64,000 bases of DNA from Macrolepiota albuminosa (Eukaryota; Basidiomycota; Agaricomycetes; Agaricales; Agaricaceae), in assembly GCA_027475525.1 (NCBI GenBank), contig JAMWFC010000130.1:186001-250000 (forward strand), written 5' to 3'. Made by a program: the position numbers and the translations under genes. Shown piece by piece: positions 1 to 10,330 of the stretch; positions within the stretch are counted from its first letter, which is position 1, and the number at the start of each line of letters is the position of its first letter. The notes under the pieces are model-generated. The model was not told the origin of the DNA. It saw nothing but the letters and a program-made list of their open reading frames with translations, and ran no database searches.

Positions 1-629
1 TTCATACCTGCTTCTAGTAGACCCTTGCGCAGCAGTAGATCTTACCAATCTGGCATGTACCTGTTCTCAGAAAAAGACTTGTGTTTCTTATTTTTGCTCT
101 TGTTCTATGTTATGTCCTCCTCAGTCTTGTCTATTGTTATTGTCCTGAGCTTCCTTGCCTTTGATAGAACTGTCCTCCCCACTTCTATGGATAGCATCTT
201 TAGAAACTTCCCTATTCTTGTTAAATCCTGCTGCACTGTTTCTCTTATCACTATCCTCTCATTCCTCAACCTCCTCAGACAATCTTGTTATCTTTCCTGT
301 TCAATCTACAGTGATGTCTCTGCCCAAAGCAGGTTTTGAAGTAGCAGAGGTGACTCAAGTCTTGTTGAGTCATGCCTCTGTTATTGGAAAAGAAGCTATT
401 GGTTCTTAACAGTTGAAGAACTTTGAATACAACTGTAAAAAATACTTTAGCCATAAAGAGATCAGAGAGGAGAAACAGGTCAAAAGAGTTATGTACAATA
501 TCAATGCCTCTGCAGTTTGGGTGTAGGTTAGAGAAAACAAACAGGAACTAAAGGAGCTTACTTTCAATATTTTCATGGCCCATTTCTAAAGAATTGTCTT
601 ATCAACAGATTGGATGTGGGAGGTGGCTT

Positions 630-1235
630 AGACCTTGTCAAAGAAGCAAGTAGACAATGAGAGTTTTGCAACCTGGGTCAACAAGCTTTAGAAGACAAAT
701 GATATTTTAGTTACACTCCTTAATTTTCATATCTCAGCAGAAAAATTATGTGACCATATCTAGTTGCACTGTCAGGACAATGTTTAAAGGGAGTATGCTT
801 TGGGAAACAAGAACACCTGTTATGACAACATTGCCAACTTCAATCATTGACTTCACACTGTTTTGGACATCAATATGGTTATCGCTGCACACAAGGCTTA
901 GATTAGCAAAAACCTGGCAAACTCTATTGTGGTGGCAGACAAGGGTCAATTCAAAATCATTACTAATAGCAACACCAAGGCAGGAGGGACAGGAGATGGG
1001 GCAAAGACTGTTCTGACCAGCATGGCAGCCACTATAACTCATGTTCATGTATATGCCTTATTAGCAGAAGAGTGTAGTATTTTGAATGAGCATTTGGGAT
1101 CTTATCAATGTTGATGCCTTTACATAAATCATTGGGCAGCATCCTGTCCTGACAAGGACTAGGCATTGAAGCTGGAGGAATATAACAATGCTGATTAACT
1201 CCAGAATTTGTCCAAACTGCAAAAAAAGAGTATTT
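630..1235 (+). pseudogene. Gypsy-1 gag remnant with zinc knuckle
   Basis: Plus-strand translation gives hydrophilic gag-like sequence broken by stops. Near 1105-1155 it ends in a degenerate nucleocapsid knuckle (C, LY, H, C spacing, followed by CPDKD). The piece at 929-1114 (VVADKGQFK, AGGTGDGAKT) is the longest clean stretch. It lies directly upstream of the protease remnant, as expected for gag. Gag families diverge fast, so the family call rests mainly on position and the knuckle. Confidence 0.55.
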
Positions 1236-1379
1236 GAAAGAAAAGATGAAAGGAGTAAGGTCAAATGTGAGTGGGGATAATGGCTCTGTCACTGTCACAG
1301 CAGTCTTTGAGGAATCCTCAAAAGAAAGTAGTGACGCTGGCAGTAAGTACATACTTCTTTTACACCTTATTTATTTTTG

Positions 1380-1551
1380 TTTCGTCTCTGGTCCCTTTAT
1401 TGCTCCAACTATGATCTTAAATGCCCTTATTGACACTGGTGCTTTCTCAGCCTTGATTTCTACAATGCTCATGAATAAACTTAACTTGTCAACAAGAAGA
1501 CTTCATCATTTGATTACAGTATCAGGAACGTTCACATCGAAAAAGAAAAAT
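1380..1551 (+). pseudogene. Gypsy-1 retropepsin-like protease remnant
   Basis: The reading frame around 1400-1500 contains ALIDTGAFSALIS, which matches the retropepsin active-site motif (D-T/S-G-A) that cleaves the Gag-Pol polyprotein. Only about 50 residues are readable before a stop at 1552. Sequence from about 1560 to 2260 shows no domain I can support; it occupies the place of the protease C-terminus and the pol linker. Confidence 0.65.
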
Positions 1552-2262
1552 TAGACTCAACAGTTAACAGAATATTTAAAGCTTGTAATAGTATCCCTAT
1601 GTGCCCAATAGCAGTCTAAATTACAAATGTTCATTGTATGTCTGAATTTGCACACTTAGTTAATTTTGAAACTGGATTTCTTGAAGGAAAATGCTCTTAT
1701 CAGTGATCTGGAAAAGGGAACAGTGAATGATAAGACAAATAGATTTGACTTACTTCACCCATCAGATCTGCAAAAGGCATGTCAACTTGTATTAGTAATG
1801 CAGCACATCAAATGAAAGGAGGAGGAGAAGTGGATTGCTGAGGGTCAGAGAAAAACGGAGAGTCGAGAAGAGCGATGATCTTGAAGTTGAATGTCTTTGT
1901 TATATGGCAGGCCAAGCATTTTGCACATTTGCATAAACACTTCACAACTAATGTGCTGATAGTAGTGGGCATGATTAGGAATAGGATTGAGGAGTTGGTA
2001 TTCAAGAACAGGCTGAAGAAGAAGAATGAGAGGATGAAGCAGCATTGTCAAGCCCAGTTTCCACCAGATATCCCACATGCAAATAAATTGCTAACAAGCA
2101 TTTACCATTATATTTAAGTAAAACTGCTTGCAAAGATCACAGTAGCCAGATCTTATTTGTGTCCACAAAAATACCAAGAGGGGTGGAAGACATTAATTGA
2201 CCAGCATAAGAGGGCAGGAAGAATTCAGTGCTCATCATCTCTATATCCTAAAAGCAGACATC

Positions 2263-2370
2263 ACAGTCGTACCACAATGGGTTAATGATTATTGTTATCT
2301 AAATGCCAACACAATACCAGATAACTATTTCTTACCTCAAATCAATGATATTTTAGCAGACAAGCTATGA
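2263..2370 (+). pseudogene. Gypsy-1 reverse transcriptase, N-terminal piece
   Basis: Translation gives VNDYCYLNANTIPDNYFLPQ followed by INDILAD, the conserved RT fingers segment (D-Y-R-x-L-N, then T-x-P-D-x-Y-P-L-P) of Ty3/Gypsy elements. The frame stops at the boundary of the inserted sequence starting near 2371 and resumes beyond 3044. Confidence 0.75.
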
Positions 2371-3044
2371 TTCGCACCTTTGGCACGAATTTCGTAGCTC
2401 ATTGGGGGCTTTGCCCTCAAACCCCCCCAATTAAGCCTCCATTCTAACCTCACTTCGTTTGGTTAAGGCTCCAAGTATGTATAGAAAACTCAATGCTTAT
2501 TCCCGGCCTCAACCTCACTTTGTTTGGTCAAGGCCTCCGCATTTCACAGCTCAGTGCTTATTCCTGGCCTCAACCTCACTTTGTTTGGTCAAGGCCTCCG
2601 CATTTCACAACTCTTAAAGCATTATTGTAAGCTAAATTGAACTTTTCTTGAATCTTTTGGATTTTATTCAGCATTAATAAATCTTTAGAAAAACTAAAAA
2701 TCAGTATATTAGTAGCCTTTGAATTTTTCCTGATTTTCTGCTGATTTTCCTGGAATTATTTGAGCATTTTCCACTAACATCTCCTATTGAATTTTTCTTG
2801 AAATTTTCAGATTTCTTTAAGGATTTATAAACCTCAAAAAATTCACAATCAGTGTATCAGTAGCCTTTGAATTTTTCCACATTTTTTAATGATTTTCTTT
2901 TAAATTTCTAAGCATTTTATACACACATCTACTGAAAAACAAACGAAAAAGACAAGTATTTGTCAGCCTTAGTCAGAAACTGTCAAAACTGACTAAGCAC
3001 ATCATTCCCACAAAATGGTCGTCCCATATTATATAGATTGCACA
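2371..3044. mobile_element. Unclassified insertion in Gypsy-1 reverse transcriptase
   Basis: About 670 bp split the RT between the ILAD motif and the KIDFTNAFFQ motif. The insert opens with a G-run/C-run hairpin near 2400-2435 (TGGGGGCTTTGCCCTC, then CCCCCC). It then carries three degenerate direct repeats of a roughly 60 bp unit containing CCTCAACCTCACTT near 2450-2610, followed by two AT-rich, about 170 bp imperfect repeats near 2610-2775 and 2775-2930 that share TCAGTAGCCTTTGAATTTTT-like text. No ORF is present. Ends are approximate and no clean target duplication could be fixed. Confidence 0.45.
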
Positions 3045-4110
3045 TGGCTAGACACACATTTTTGAAGTAAAATTGATTTTACAAATGCATTTTTTCAAAT
3101 CCTTGTACATCCAGAAGATATTGAATATACTGCAATGCTTATGCCATTTGGATTGTGGAAATGAATGGTGATGTCTATGAGATTGAAAAACATCTCTGCA
3201 ACACAGCAATGGAAAGTGACTTTAGCATTGCAGGAATATATTAGCAAGATATGTCACATTTATCTTGATAATATCATCATTTGATTAAAGACAATAGAGG
3301 AATATAAGGAGAATGTGAAGAAGATTTTAAAGGTGTTGAAAGCTGCCTGACTCTTTTGTTTGCTGAAGAAAAGTGACCTGTTTTATATGAAAATAGATTT
3401 TCTGGGTCATTACATATCTAAGAACAGCATCAAAGTAAATGTCTCAAAGGTGGAAAAGATTGTCAATTGGCCACATCTAAAAAGGGCAAAACATGTTCGA
3501 CAGTTCTTGAGACTTGTTCAATATATTGCTGCCTTGTTGTCTGTACTCATAGAACATACGTCAGTATTAACACTGCTAACAAAGAAAGAATATAATGCTG
3601 CCTTACCTTCCTGGACAAAAGAGCATAAAACAGTGTTCAACAAAATAAAGACCTTGATGATGGAACATGACTGTTTGATAATGATTGACCATGAGAATCT
3701 GGGAAAAAACAAGATTTTTCTCACTTGCGATACAAGCAAGAGACAGACAGGAGTAGTCTATTGTTTGGGGAAACATGGACTTTAGTGTATCCTATCACTT
3801 TTGACTCTAGACAATTGATGTCAGCAGAAAAGAACTATTCAACTCACAAGCATGAAATATTGGCAGTAGTGAGGGCTCTGTATAAATGGAGAATGGACTT
3901 GTTGGGTTCACATTTTGAGGTGTACATAGATCACAAGACTCTTAAGAACTTCAAGACTCAATGAGATCTTTTAAAGTGTCAGGCCAAATAAATGGAATAT
4001 CTTGCACAATATAACTACGACATTCATTATATCAAAGGTAAGGACAATACTGTTACTGATGCTCTATTGAGATTTCCAGAGTTTACAAAGGTAGTCATTG
4101 CACCTGTATT
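3045..4110 (+). pseudogene. Gypsy-1 reverse transcriptase and RNase H remnant
   Basis: After the insertion the RT continues with KIDFTNAFFQ, a degenerate catalytic box CHIYLDNIII (YLDDI expected) near 3260, then FLGHYISKNSIKV near 3400, the connection domain, and RNase H from about 3700 (TCDTSKRQTG; then AEKNYSTHKHEILAVVRAL; IDHKTLKNF). The C-terminal YIKGKDNTVTDALLRFP lies near 4030-4080. Stops at the catalytic box and frame changes near 3750 and 3961 make it non-functional. Confidence 0.85.
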
Positions 4111-4159
4111 GAAGATAAAAGCAGATAAGCATAGTTGAAGCAATTAAGGAGGGTTACTA

Positions 4160-4664
4160 TATAGATGATTATACAAAACAAATCCTGGTGGACATTAAAA
4201 AAGGAATGACTCCACCAGGGATAGAACCAAGAAACAGTCTGTTGTACGTCGGTGAAAAGCTTATTGTACCAAATTATCAAGAGTTGAGGGAGAACCTGTT
4301 TTGCATGGCTCATGATGAGTTGAGTCATTTTGGTGCAGACAAATTTTATGCAGTGCTTTGCCATTCCTATTACTGGCCTAATATATACTGCAACTTGATC
4401 AAGAAATACTTTTCCTCATATATAGAATGTCAATGTAACAAATCTAGCATGTTAAAACCTCTGGGCCTGCTACATCTCTTGCCTGTCCTGGATTGTCATT
4501 TTGGTTTGATTACATTGAACTTTGTTGGCCCATTACCATTGGACAAGAGTTTCAATGAATTCTGTTTAATGACTTGCCACTCTGGTACAAATATCCAAAT
4601 ATCACCCTGCAAGACAACACAAATGGAGGAGGAATTTGCAAAAATCTTTTTCTAAGACTGGTAC
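4160..4664 (+). pseudogene. Gypsy-1 integrase, first part
   Basis: The H2C2 zinc-binding region (HDELSHFGADK ... YYWPNI ... CNLIKKYFSSYIECQCNKS) is followed by the start of the integrase core at about 4500-4660. The reading frame runs to DWY at the LTR insertion point and resumes as CENEL after it. Frameshifts near 4640 break the frame. Confidence 0.8.
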
Positions 4665-5260
4665 TGTCAGGGGACTCCTCTTTTCTTCCTTCTTTCACTT
4701 TCTATTCTTTCACTCTCCTTTCATTCATTTCTTTACTTCTTCTATCATTCTCTCATTTTGCTGTTTTTATTCTCTCAACACTATCTGTTAGTACTATTTT
4801 CAGCCTTTGAGTTGCTCTGGTTCTTTAGCTATCATTCAAACAAGTGTGGGCCCTTCAGCACTGCTTCCAGACCACTTATATAAGCTGGAGTTTGCCTTTC
4901 TGACTTCCAAAGTCTGGAGTTTTCCTGCCTTGTTTGCACAGTTGTTTGTTTAGGCAATTTTTGAGTTTTTAAGGTTTTGTTGTACTGTACAGTTGTTTCC
5001 CATGCTTCAGAAGCCCCAGAAGTGTCCAACCTGGCATAGGAGTTTTTAAGGTTTTGTTGTACTGTACAGTTGTTTCCCATGCTTCAGAAGCCCCAGAAGT
5101 GTCCAACCTGGCATAGAAAATTTCTAGACTTGTTTTCTTTGGATCTTCCTCTGCCAAATAAGTAGTTATTATGATATTGTCAGTATATACTCTAATACAC
5201 TTTGGATCTCCCTCTGCCAGCTGTGTGACTGAGCCACAGCCTCCAGAGATCACCCTTACA
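4665..5260 (+). mobile_element. Solo Gypsy-type LTR with internal duplication
   Basis: The element starts TGTCAGGGGACTCC and ends CACCCTTACA (TG..CA). It is flanked by GGTAC (4660-4664) and GATAC (5261-5265), a 5 bp target duplication with one mismatch. It contains no coding domain, so it is a solo LTR. At 596 bp it is about 100 bp longer than its relatives at 51881-52377 and 62271-62762 because of a roughly 78 bp tandem duplication at about 4962-5117 (TTTTAAGGTTTTGTTGTACT to CCAACCTGGCATAG, twice). Confidence 0.85.
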
Positions 5261-5261
5261 G

Positions 5262-5870
5262 ATACTGTGAAAATGAATTGTCTTATGAAATTATTTCAGA
5301 TAGAGACACTCTTTTTACCTTGAGATTCTGAAAAGTGCTCATGAAACTCACAAGAGTCAAACACAAAATGTCCTCAGCTTTTCATCTTCAGACAGATGGG
5401 GCATCCAAATAATCGAACAAAACCATTGTTCAATGCATTTGTTTTGACATCAACCACCTCCAAACAGGTTGGGTTAAGGCACTTCCACAGATTTGCTTCA
5501 GGATTATAAACACAGTGAATGCTTCTATAGGTTTCACACCTTTCCATTTGAAATCTGGGTTCTCACCATGTATACTGCTTCCACTCTACCCTCCTCCTCC
5601 AGTGGACTCTCCAGCAGAAGACCTCACCTTGCAGGTTCTGCTCAACATCAAAAATAACTTCCTGGAAGCCATGGACAACTTGATAACAGCCAAAATTAAT
5701 CAGGCACACCATGCAAATAATTATTGTTCTCCAGAGGTTGTATATAGTGTTGGTGACAAGGTCATGTTGTCCACAGTAAATTGGAGGCAGGAATACATGC
5801 AAAAAAAAAATGGTCATGTTGCAAAATTTATGCCTTGTCAGGATGGTCCATTCATTGTACTGGAGGCTTA
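5262..5870 (+). pseudogene. Gypsy-1 integrase, second part
   Basis: The integrase core resumes with CENEL, then KHKMSSAFHLQTDGASK (the usual TAFHPQTDGQ-x-E region; the catalytic Glu position reads as a stop), then NASIGFTPFHLKSGFSPCIL and a C-terminal segment VGDKVMLSTVNWR ... AKFMPCQDGPFIVLEAY ending at the Tc1 insertion. This is the integrase C-terminus before the chromodomain. Confidence 0.8.
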
Positions 5871-7555
5871 CAGTGGCTCAAAAAACTGTCTCAATGTTTC
5901 ATACTTTTTGAGAGATGATATTGGCATGGAAGATAAGCAGTATCTAAAATCCTGATTAAATCATGTAAAACACTATGGCATTGTAGCTACAAAATGAGCT
6001 TAGGTTTATGTGATTGAAATCAAAACTGATGGAGCAATAGCCATTTTAAAATATTCACTCATTGGGACAGTTTTTTGAGCATCTCTAATTTTAGTATCTA
6101 ATAATTTGTATATCCTCCATTTGCTTTGATAAATGCTTGAATTCTTCTAGGCATGCTTTTTATTAGTCTTTGGCATACCTCTGGTGGAATTTCATCCCAC
6201 TCCTTTGCAACCCTCTCCTATAATTCATGCACACCATGAGGAGGTATTCCATACTGTCCAAGTTGCTCCTTGAGGTACTCCCAGAGATGTTCAATAGGGT
6301 TGAGATCAGAGAATTGGGCTGGCCACCAAAGGACATCAAAGTTGTTGTCCTCAAACCACTTGTCATCCCTCTTGGAGTTGTGTTTAGGGTCATTGTCCTG
6401 TTGAAAGTAGCAGGCACCCTCCTCTATCTCCAACTTCTCAAAGCTCTCCTTTGCTCCATTATCCAAAATTTCACAGTACTGCTCTGCATCCATGATTTCC
6501 ACCACCTCCACAAGCTTTCCTACCCTATTCCAACTCATACAGCCCCATACCATGAGATTATTCCTTCCTCCATACATTACAATAAGTATAGTTGTTTGAT
6601 CTAAAATGCCTCCTCCTCATAGCTTCCACACATACTGCTTCTTATCTGACTCAATCCTGTTAATCTTTGTCTCATCTGTCCACAACACCCTTTTTTAGTC
6701 CTCTATAGTTGAGTTCTGATGCTCCTGAGCCTATTTAAGCTGTAGTTGTTGATGTCTAGCTTTGAGCATAGGAACTTTTCTCTTTGTAGCAGACCAATAC
6801 CTCTTCTTCTTCAACACATTCTAGACAGTCCGAGAAGAGACAAAGTTGGAAATAATGTTATTGATAAAATTGGTAGCCTGGACAGCTATATCAAGTCTCC
6901 CAGTTGAAATTTGTTGAACAATAGCCTGTTTATCACATGGAGTAAGCTTAGCAGGATGGCCTCCAGGATAGTTTTCCTTGTTCATCTCCAACTCTCTATC
7001 AATTCTCCCAATAGTAGATTTCCCTAGACTATTTTGAGCCCCAATTCTGATGCAGAGAATACCCTTGAGCAAGAAGAGAAGCAACAGTCGAGTGTTGTAC
7101 AGGAGGAATAGGTTTCATGATGGTGGTTGAAGGTCAAGATGTTGTTTAACCACCTTGAACTACTCCCAAATATATCTAAACATAGTCACATGACTTTGTT
7201 TATATTCCCACATACAACTTACCCTTTATTTCTGAGTAAAATAAGAATAAACCTGAAAAATTAGAGATGCTCAAAAAACTGTCCCAATGAGTGAATATTT
7301 TAAAATGGCTATTGCTCCATCAGTTTTGATCTCAATTTTAGAGATGCTCAAAAAACTGTCCCAATGAGTGAATATTTTAAAATGGCTATTGCTCCATCAG
7401 TTTTGATCTCAATTTCATAGACCTAAATTTATTTTGTAGCTACAATGCCATAGTATTTTACAAGATTTAATTAGGATTTTAAATACTTCTCATCCTTCAT
7501 GCCAATGTCATCTTTCAAAAAGTATGAAACATTGGGACAGTTTTTTGAGCCACTG
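5871..7555 (-). mobile_element. Tc1-like DNA transposon, copy 1
   Basis: The element lies between TA dinucleotides (5869-5870 and 7556-7557). Its ends are inverted: CAGTGGCTCAAAAAACTGTC on the left and the reverse complement (with one change, GACAGTTTTTTGAGCCACTG) on the right. Terminal inverted repeats extend about 230 bp; the right arm contains an extra tandem copy of about 75 bp (about 7262-7415). The transposase lies inside on the minus strand. Removing the element rejoins the integrase C-terminus and chromodomain of Gypsy-1. Confidence 0.9.
6098..7118 (-). pseudogene. Tc1-like DD34E transposase, disrupted (copy 1)
   Basis: The likely start is MKPIPPVQHSTVASLL on the complement of 7118, followed by a helix-turn-helix region (GKSTIGRIDRELEMNKEN, HPAKLTPCDKQAIV). 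The catalytic core gives MVWGCMSWNRVGKL, CYFQQDNDPKHNS and LNPIEHLW, with 34 residues between the second Asp and the Glu (DD34E). The protein would cut and paste DNA at TA sites. Frame changes near 7040 and between about 6580 and 6820, with stops in the middle portion, show that it is dead. Confidence 0.85.
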
Positions 7556-7557
7556 TA

Positions 7558-7897
7558 CCTGGAGTCATTGGAATACGTCCTTGACCTGCCCAAATCTATG
7601 AACATTTTCAACAAATTCCATGTCAATCTCTTATCCCTGTACATTGAGAACAATGATCTATTGTTTCCATCCTGTTGTCTAGAAATGCCTGGACTGGTGG
7701 TAACTGAGGATGGCCAAGAGGAACATTTCATTGACTGCATCATCGATGAACACAGCCGTGGCTGAGGAATGCAATACCTTGTTCATTGGTGGGGTTATGG
7801 ACCTGATCACAACAAATGGAAAAGTGGGAGGGAAATGGAGGATACGGTAGCTTTGGATGACTGGAAAAGGAAAAAGGAAACCTTGGGTAGAGATTGA
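7558..7897 (+). pseudogene. Gypsy-1 integrase C-terminus and chromodomain
   Basis: The frame from about 7558 reads FHVNLLSLYIENNDLLFPSC, VVTEDGQEEHFIDCIIDEH, then (after one stop at about 7764) GMQYLVHWWGYGPDHNKW and MEDTVALDDW. This is the HVSLLRPY-type linker and the chromodomain found at the C-terminus of many fungal Gypsy (chromovirus) integrases, where it guides insertion to chromatin. Confidence 0.8.
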
Positions 7898-8564
7898 GGC
7901 ATTTGGAAGTATGGATGAGTATCAGCATGACGCTTACTGCCAACACCAAGACACAAGAACACTCAAACACTCAAGATTGATACACGAAGTTTACGAGACG
8001 CATTAGGATATTTGAGAATGGGATACAAGAGGCAGTGGGATGCGATGGGGACTCTCGATCGGATAGAAGTGACATAACTTTATTTGGCTAGAATACTTAA
8101 AGGATGGGCAGCTGTACAGAAGGTTTGAAGTTCCTTGGACCACATACGCAAATATACCTTGTCCCATTCTGATTGCGCACGACTCTAAGTGAAGAAGAGT
8201 GATACTCTCTTACACTACTCTAGGTACTGACGACAGTCTGACCTACAAGTGTATAATCCAAGTTCTAACAACCATAACATGCGCCATCTGTGTGATCGGA
8301 GTGCCATCTGCGGTGAAGATCACGGTACCACTTAGAATTTTTACGAACTGAAAAAAAAAATTACTCGGGTGGTTAAATGAGATATCACTGTGAGGTCTGT
8401 AATGGAGACGCCACACCTGAACGTTACGTAATATTTGAACTTTAACATTTCCATGTTATTCTGCACCGCCACGTATGTATTTCCTGTCTTCTAGGTGCCT
8501 GTTCTTACCATTTCTACCTAGCCTATGCTACAAGCCGCACGTAATTTCTTCTCTATTGCACGCA
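7898..8564. other. Intergenic; possible LTR debris, upstream of kinase gene
   Basis: No gene is recognised. Around 8190-8275 the text TCTAGGTACTGACGACAGTC ... CAAGTTCTAACA resembles the 3' end of the Copia LTRs found elsewhere in the window (hairpin arm CTAGGT, end TAACA), but no second terminus or target duplication is visible. A run of 10 A lies near 8352. The 5' region of the kinase gene follows. Confidence 0.3.
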
Positions 8565-9688
8565 ATGAATGGATCCGGTAAGTCGTTTGTTTGTCTCCCT
8601 CCCTCGAATCCTAAGATATCATCACGAGATCTCCGATTGACGTCTATAAGCCCGGAAAGTGTCTGCTCCTCACTCTTCCCCACAATGATCAACTTGCAGA
8701 AGTAAAGATTATAAAAGCATTCACCCCATTCACCTACTCAGTTGCCCTTTTGGTCGAGGCTCGCAGTGAAAGTCTTCCATCATCCTTCCTTCTCAAGTTA
8801 GCAGACCGTCGTGTGTGTTTCCAATGGAATCCAGACATGGAAGAAGACTACCAATCAAAGATTCAACCGCTCGGCCCAACCATCAACCTCGACCCAGATG
8901 AGGAAGTTTTACCGTGGATGGATATGTTGGATTCGTGGGAGATGTTTGAGGCTCTTCATGTCAAGGAGCGTGAGGCATATAGTCGCCTCGCTGAAGCACA
9001 GACCCTTGGACTGATTCCCCGCTTTTTTGGTCCAACGAAAATCAATATGCTCACTCGGTCTTCCCATCCCTCTGTGAAATATATCAATGGCTTGATGATT
9101 GAGTATATTCCTGGACGGTCCATGTCATCACTAAGACCTGGCATCAACATTACTATTCAGGAGGCCGAGGTCCTATCTCAACGCATCCTGGAACTTGGGC
9201 GGCGTCTGCGCCGTTATGGTGTTTGCCACAACGATATACATGTTGGCAACATCATTTTTCGAGCCGGGAATAACTTCCCGGTTCTAATTGACTGGGGCAA
9301 GGCTACCATTGAAACTCCTGATCTTTCTTTGCAACAACGATGGAAAAATCAGCATATTCGCCAAGATTTCCATTTTGACATACGTCATATCCTACGAACT
9401 GGGGCCTATTATGAAGGACCCAACCAAGATGCAGTACATCCTGACATTCCTGCTGGTGGTGTATGGCATCGCTACAGGACTCCAATCTCTGATGAGGACC
9501 AAATCCGGTTAGCGCAAGATCAAGGTTATGGTGCGGCGAACCACTTTATTCAAGTGTTAGCATCAAAAGAAGAGCTAGACTTACTCTACGATGAAGACAC
9601 CAGTGTGGATATCAAACATGGCTTACGATGGAAGGTAAAGAAAGGTGTGAAGACTAGAGGGCGTGACGATCCATGTCCAGCGGTGTAA
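8565..9688 (+). CDS. APH/protein-kinase-like family protein
   Basis: Predicted kinase-fold protein of the aminoglycoside-phosphotransferase-like group that is expanded in agaricomycetes. Visible motifs: an N-lobe strand (EVKIIKAFTPFTYSVALLVE, about residues 36-55), the catalytic loop GVCHNDIHVGNIIF (HxD..N), and the metal-binding LIDWGKAT in place of DFG. The substrate cannot be inferred. I place the start at ATG 8565 in a 13-nt exon, followed by a short 38-nt intron 8578-8615 (GTAAGT..CTAAG). The second exon 8616-9688 is continuous and in phase. Without that exon the frame has no good ATG before 8836. The short intron makes the start uncertain. No glycine-rich loop is obvious. Confidence 0.75.
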
Positions 9689-10330
9689 AGTACTCTAGAC
9701 TTCTACTTTTGTTCCATGCTGTTCTTGGTGACTAAAAGCGCTTGAACGAGAATCGGTAATCAAGGACGCTTCTTAAACCAGACTTTCGCTTTGAACGTTG
9801 AAACCTTTACCCAATGAACATTAAGAAATCTAAATTGGTCTGAGTGTTAATTCCTCTATCGCTCTCCCTAATCCCTCCATTGTTTCCATTCCCATGTAAG
9901 TATATTAGTTGCGAGTCGATTCTTGCTCGGCAGACAATGCTTCTCGATGCGACCAAACAAACAGTTTTGCCGAGATGCCGCTCTGCCATCCCCCATAAGT
10001 GGTGGTTGACATTAGCTCACGCATTGACGTTCCTGGATTTTCCTGTTTTCTATAGCAGTCTTTCTTGTCTCGCTGGTGAAACTAATGACCTTTCTATTTG
10101 ACCGCTTGACTGGATGGCCACTTGTTCGCTAATCAAACTAAGTATAAATTTCTTTCCCTTAGTTCTCAGGCCTAATCGCGATAGAACCATCTTTATGCAC
10201 ACAAGTCCCATGCCTGTGATTGTGGATAAGGAATGAGAATACGATGCGTATATCACATGGAATGGGTATGCTCATCGTCGAAGGGTATAAATAAGACCGT
10301 GTTATCACTTCTTGTCTTCTTACTGAAAAC
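9689..10330. other. Intergenic between kinase and aldehyde dehydrogenase genes
   Basis: No domain-bearing ORF was found. The span should hold the kinase 3' end and the aldehyde dehydrogenase promoter. A TATA-like GGGTATAAATAA at about 10278-10290 sits roughly 40 bp upstream of the dehydrogenase ATG at 10331. Confidence 0.5.

Larger units (their letters stand above)
1..7897 (+). mobile_element. Gypsy-1: decayed Ty3/Gypsy retrotransposon
   Basis: Broken remains of one Ty3/Gypsy element run left to right in canonical order: gag with zinc knuckle, aspartic protease, reverse transcriptase, RNase H, integrase, chromodomain. Every domain carries stops or frameshifts. Three later insertions interrupt it at 2371-3044, 4665-5260 and 5871-7555; removing each one rejoins readable domain sequence. 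The 5' LTR lies beyond the window start or is lost, and no clear 3' LTR is recognised after the chromodomain. The stretch 1-620 contains no domain I can identify and is presumably the gag N-terminal part or leader of the same element. The sequence is AT-richer than the host genes after 8.5 kb. Confidence 0.85.

Noticed and set aside
4832..5253. Minus-strand ORFs with repeated DTSGASEAWETTVQYN-like text, seen again at 52.1 and 62.6 kb
   Set aside because: They are translations of the non-coding TGTCAGGGG-family solo LTR, and the repeat is its tandem duplication.
7471..7743. Minus-strand ORF containing SGSKNCPNVSYFLKDD, recurring at 5.9 and 43.6 kb
   Set aside because: It is the translation of the Tc1 terminal inverted repeat, not a protein family.
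8190..8280. Possible additional Copia LTR end (CTAGGT .. TTCTAACA)
   Set aside because: No matching start, hairpin pair or target duplication was found, so it is mentioned only as possible debris.
8956..9150. Minus-strand ORFs across the kinase gene
   Set aside because: The opposite frame contains the complete kinase motif series; the minus frames have no domain.
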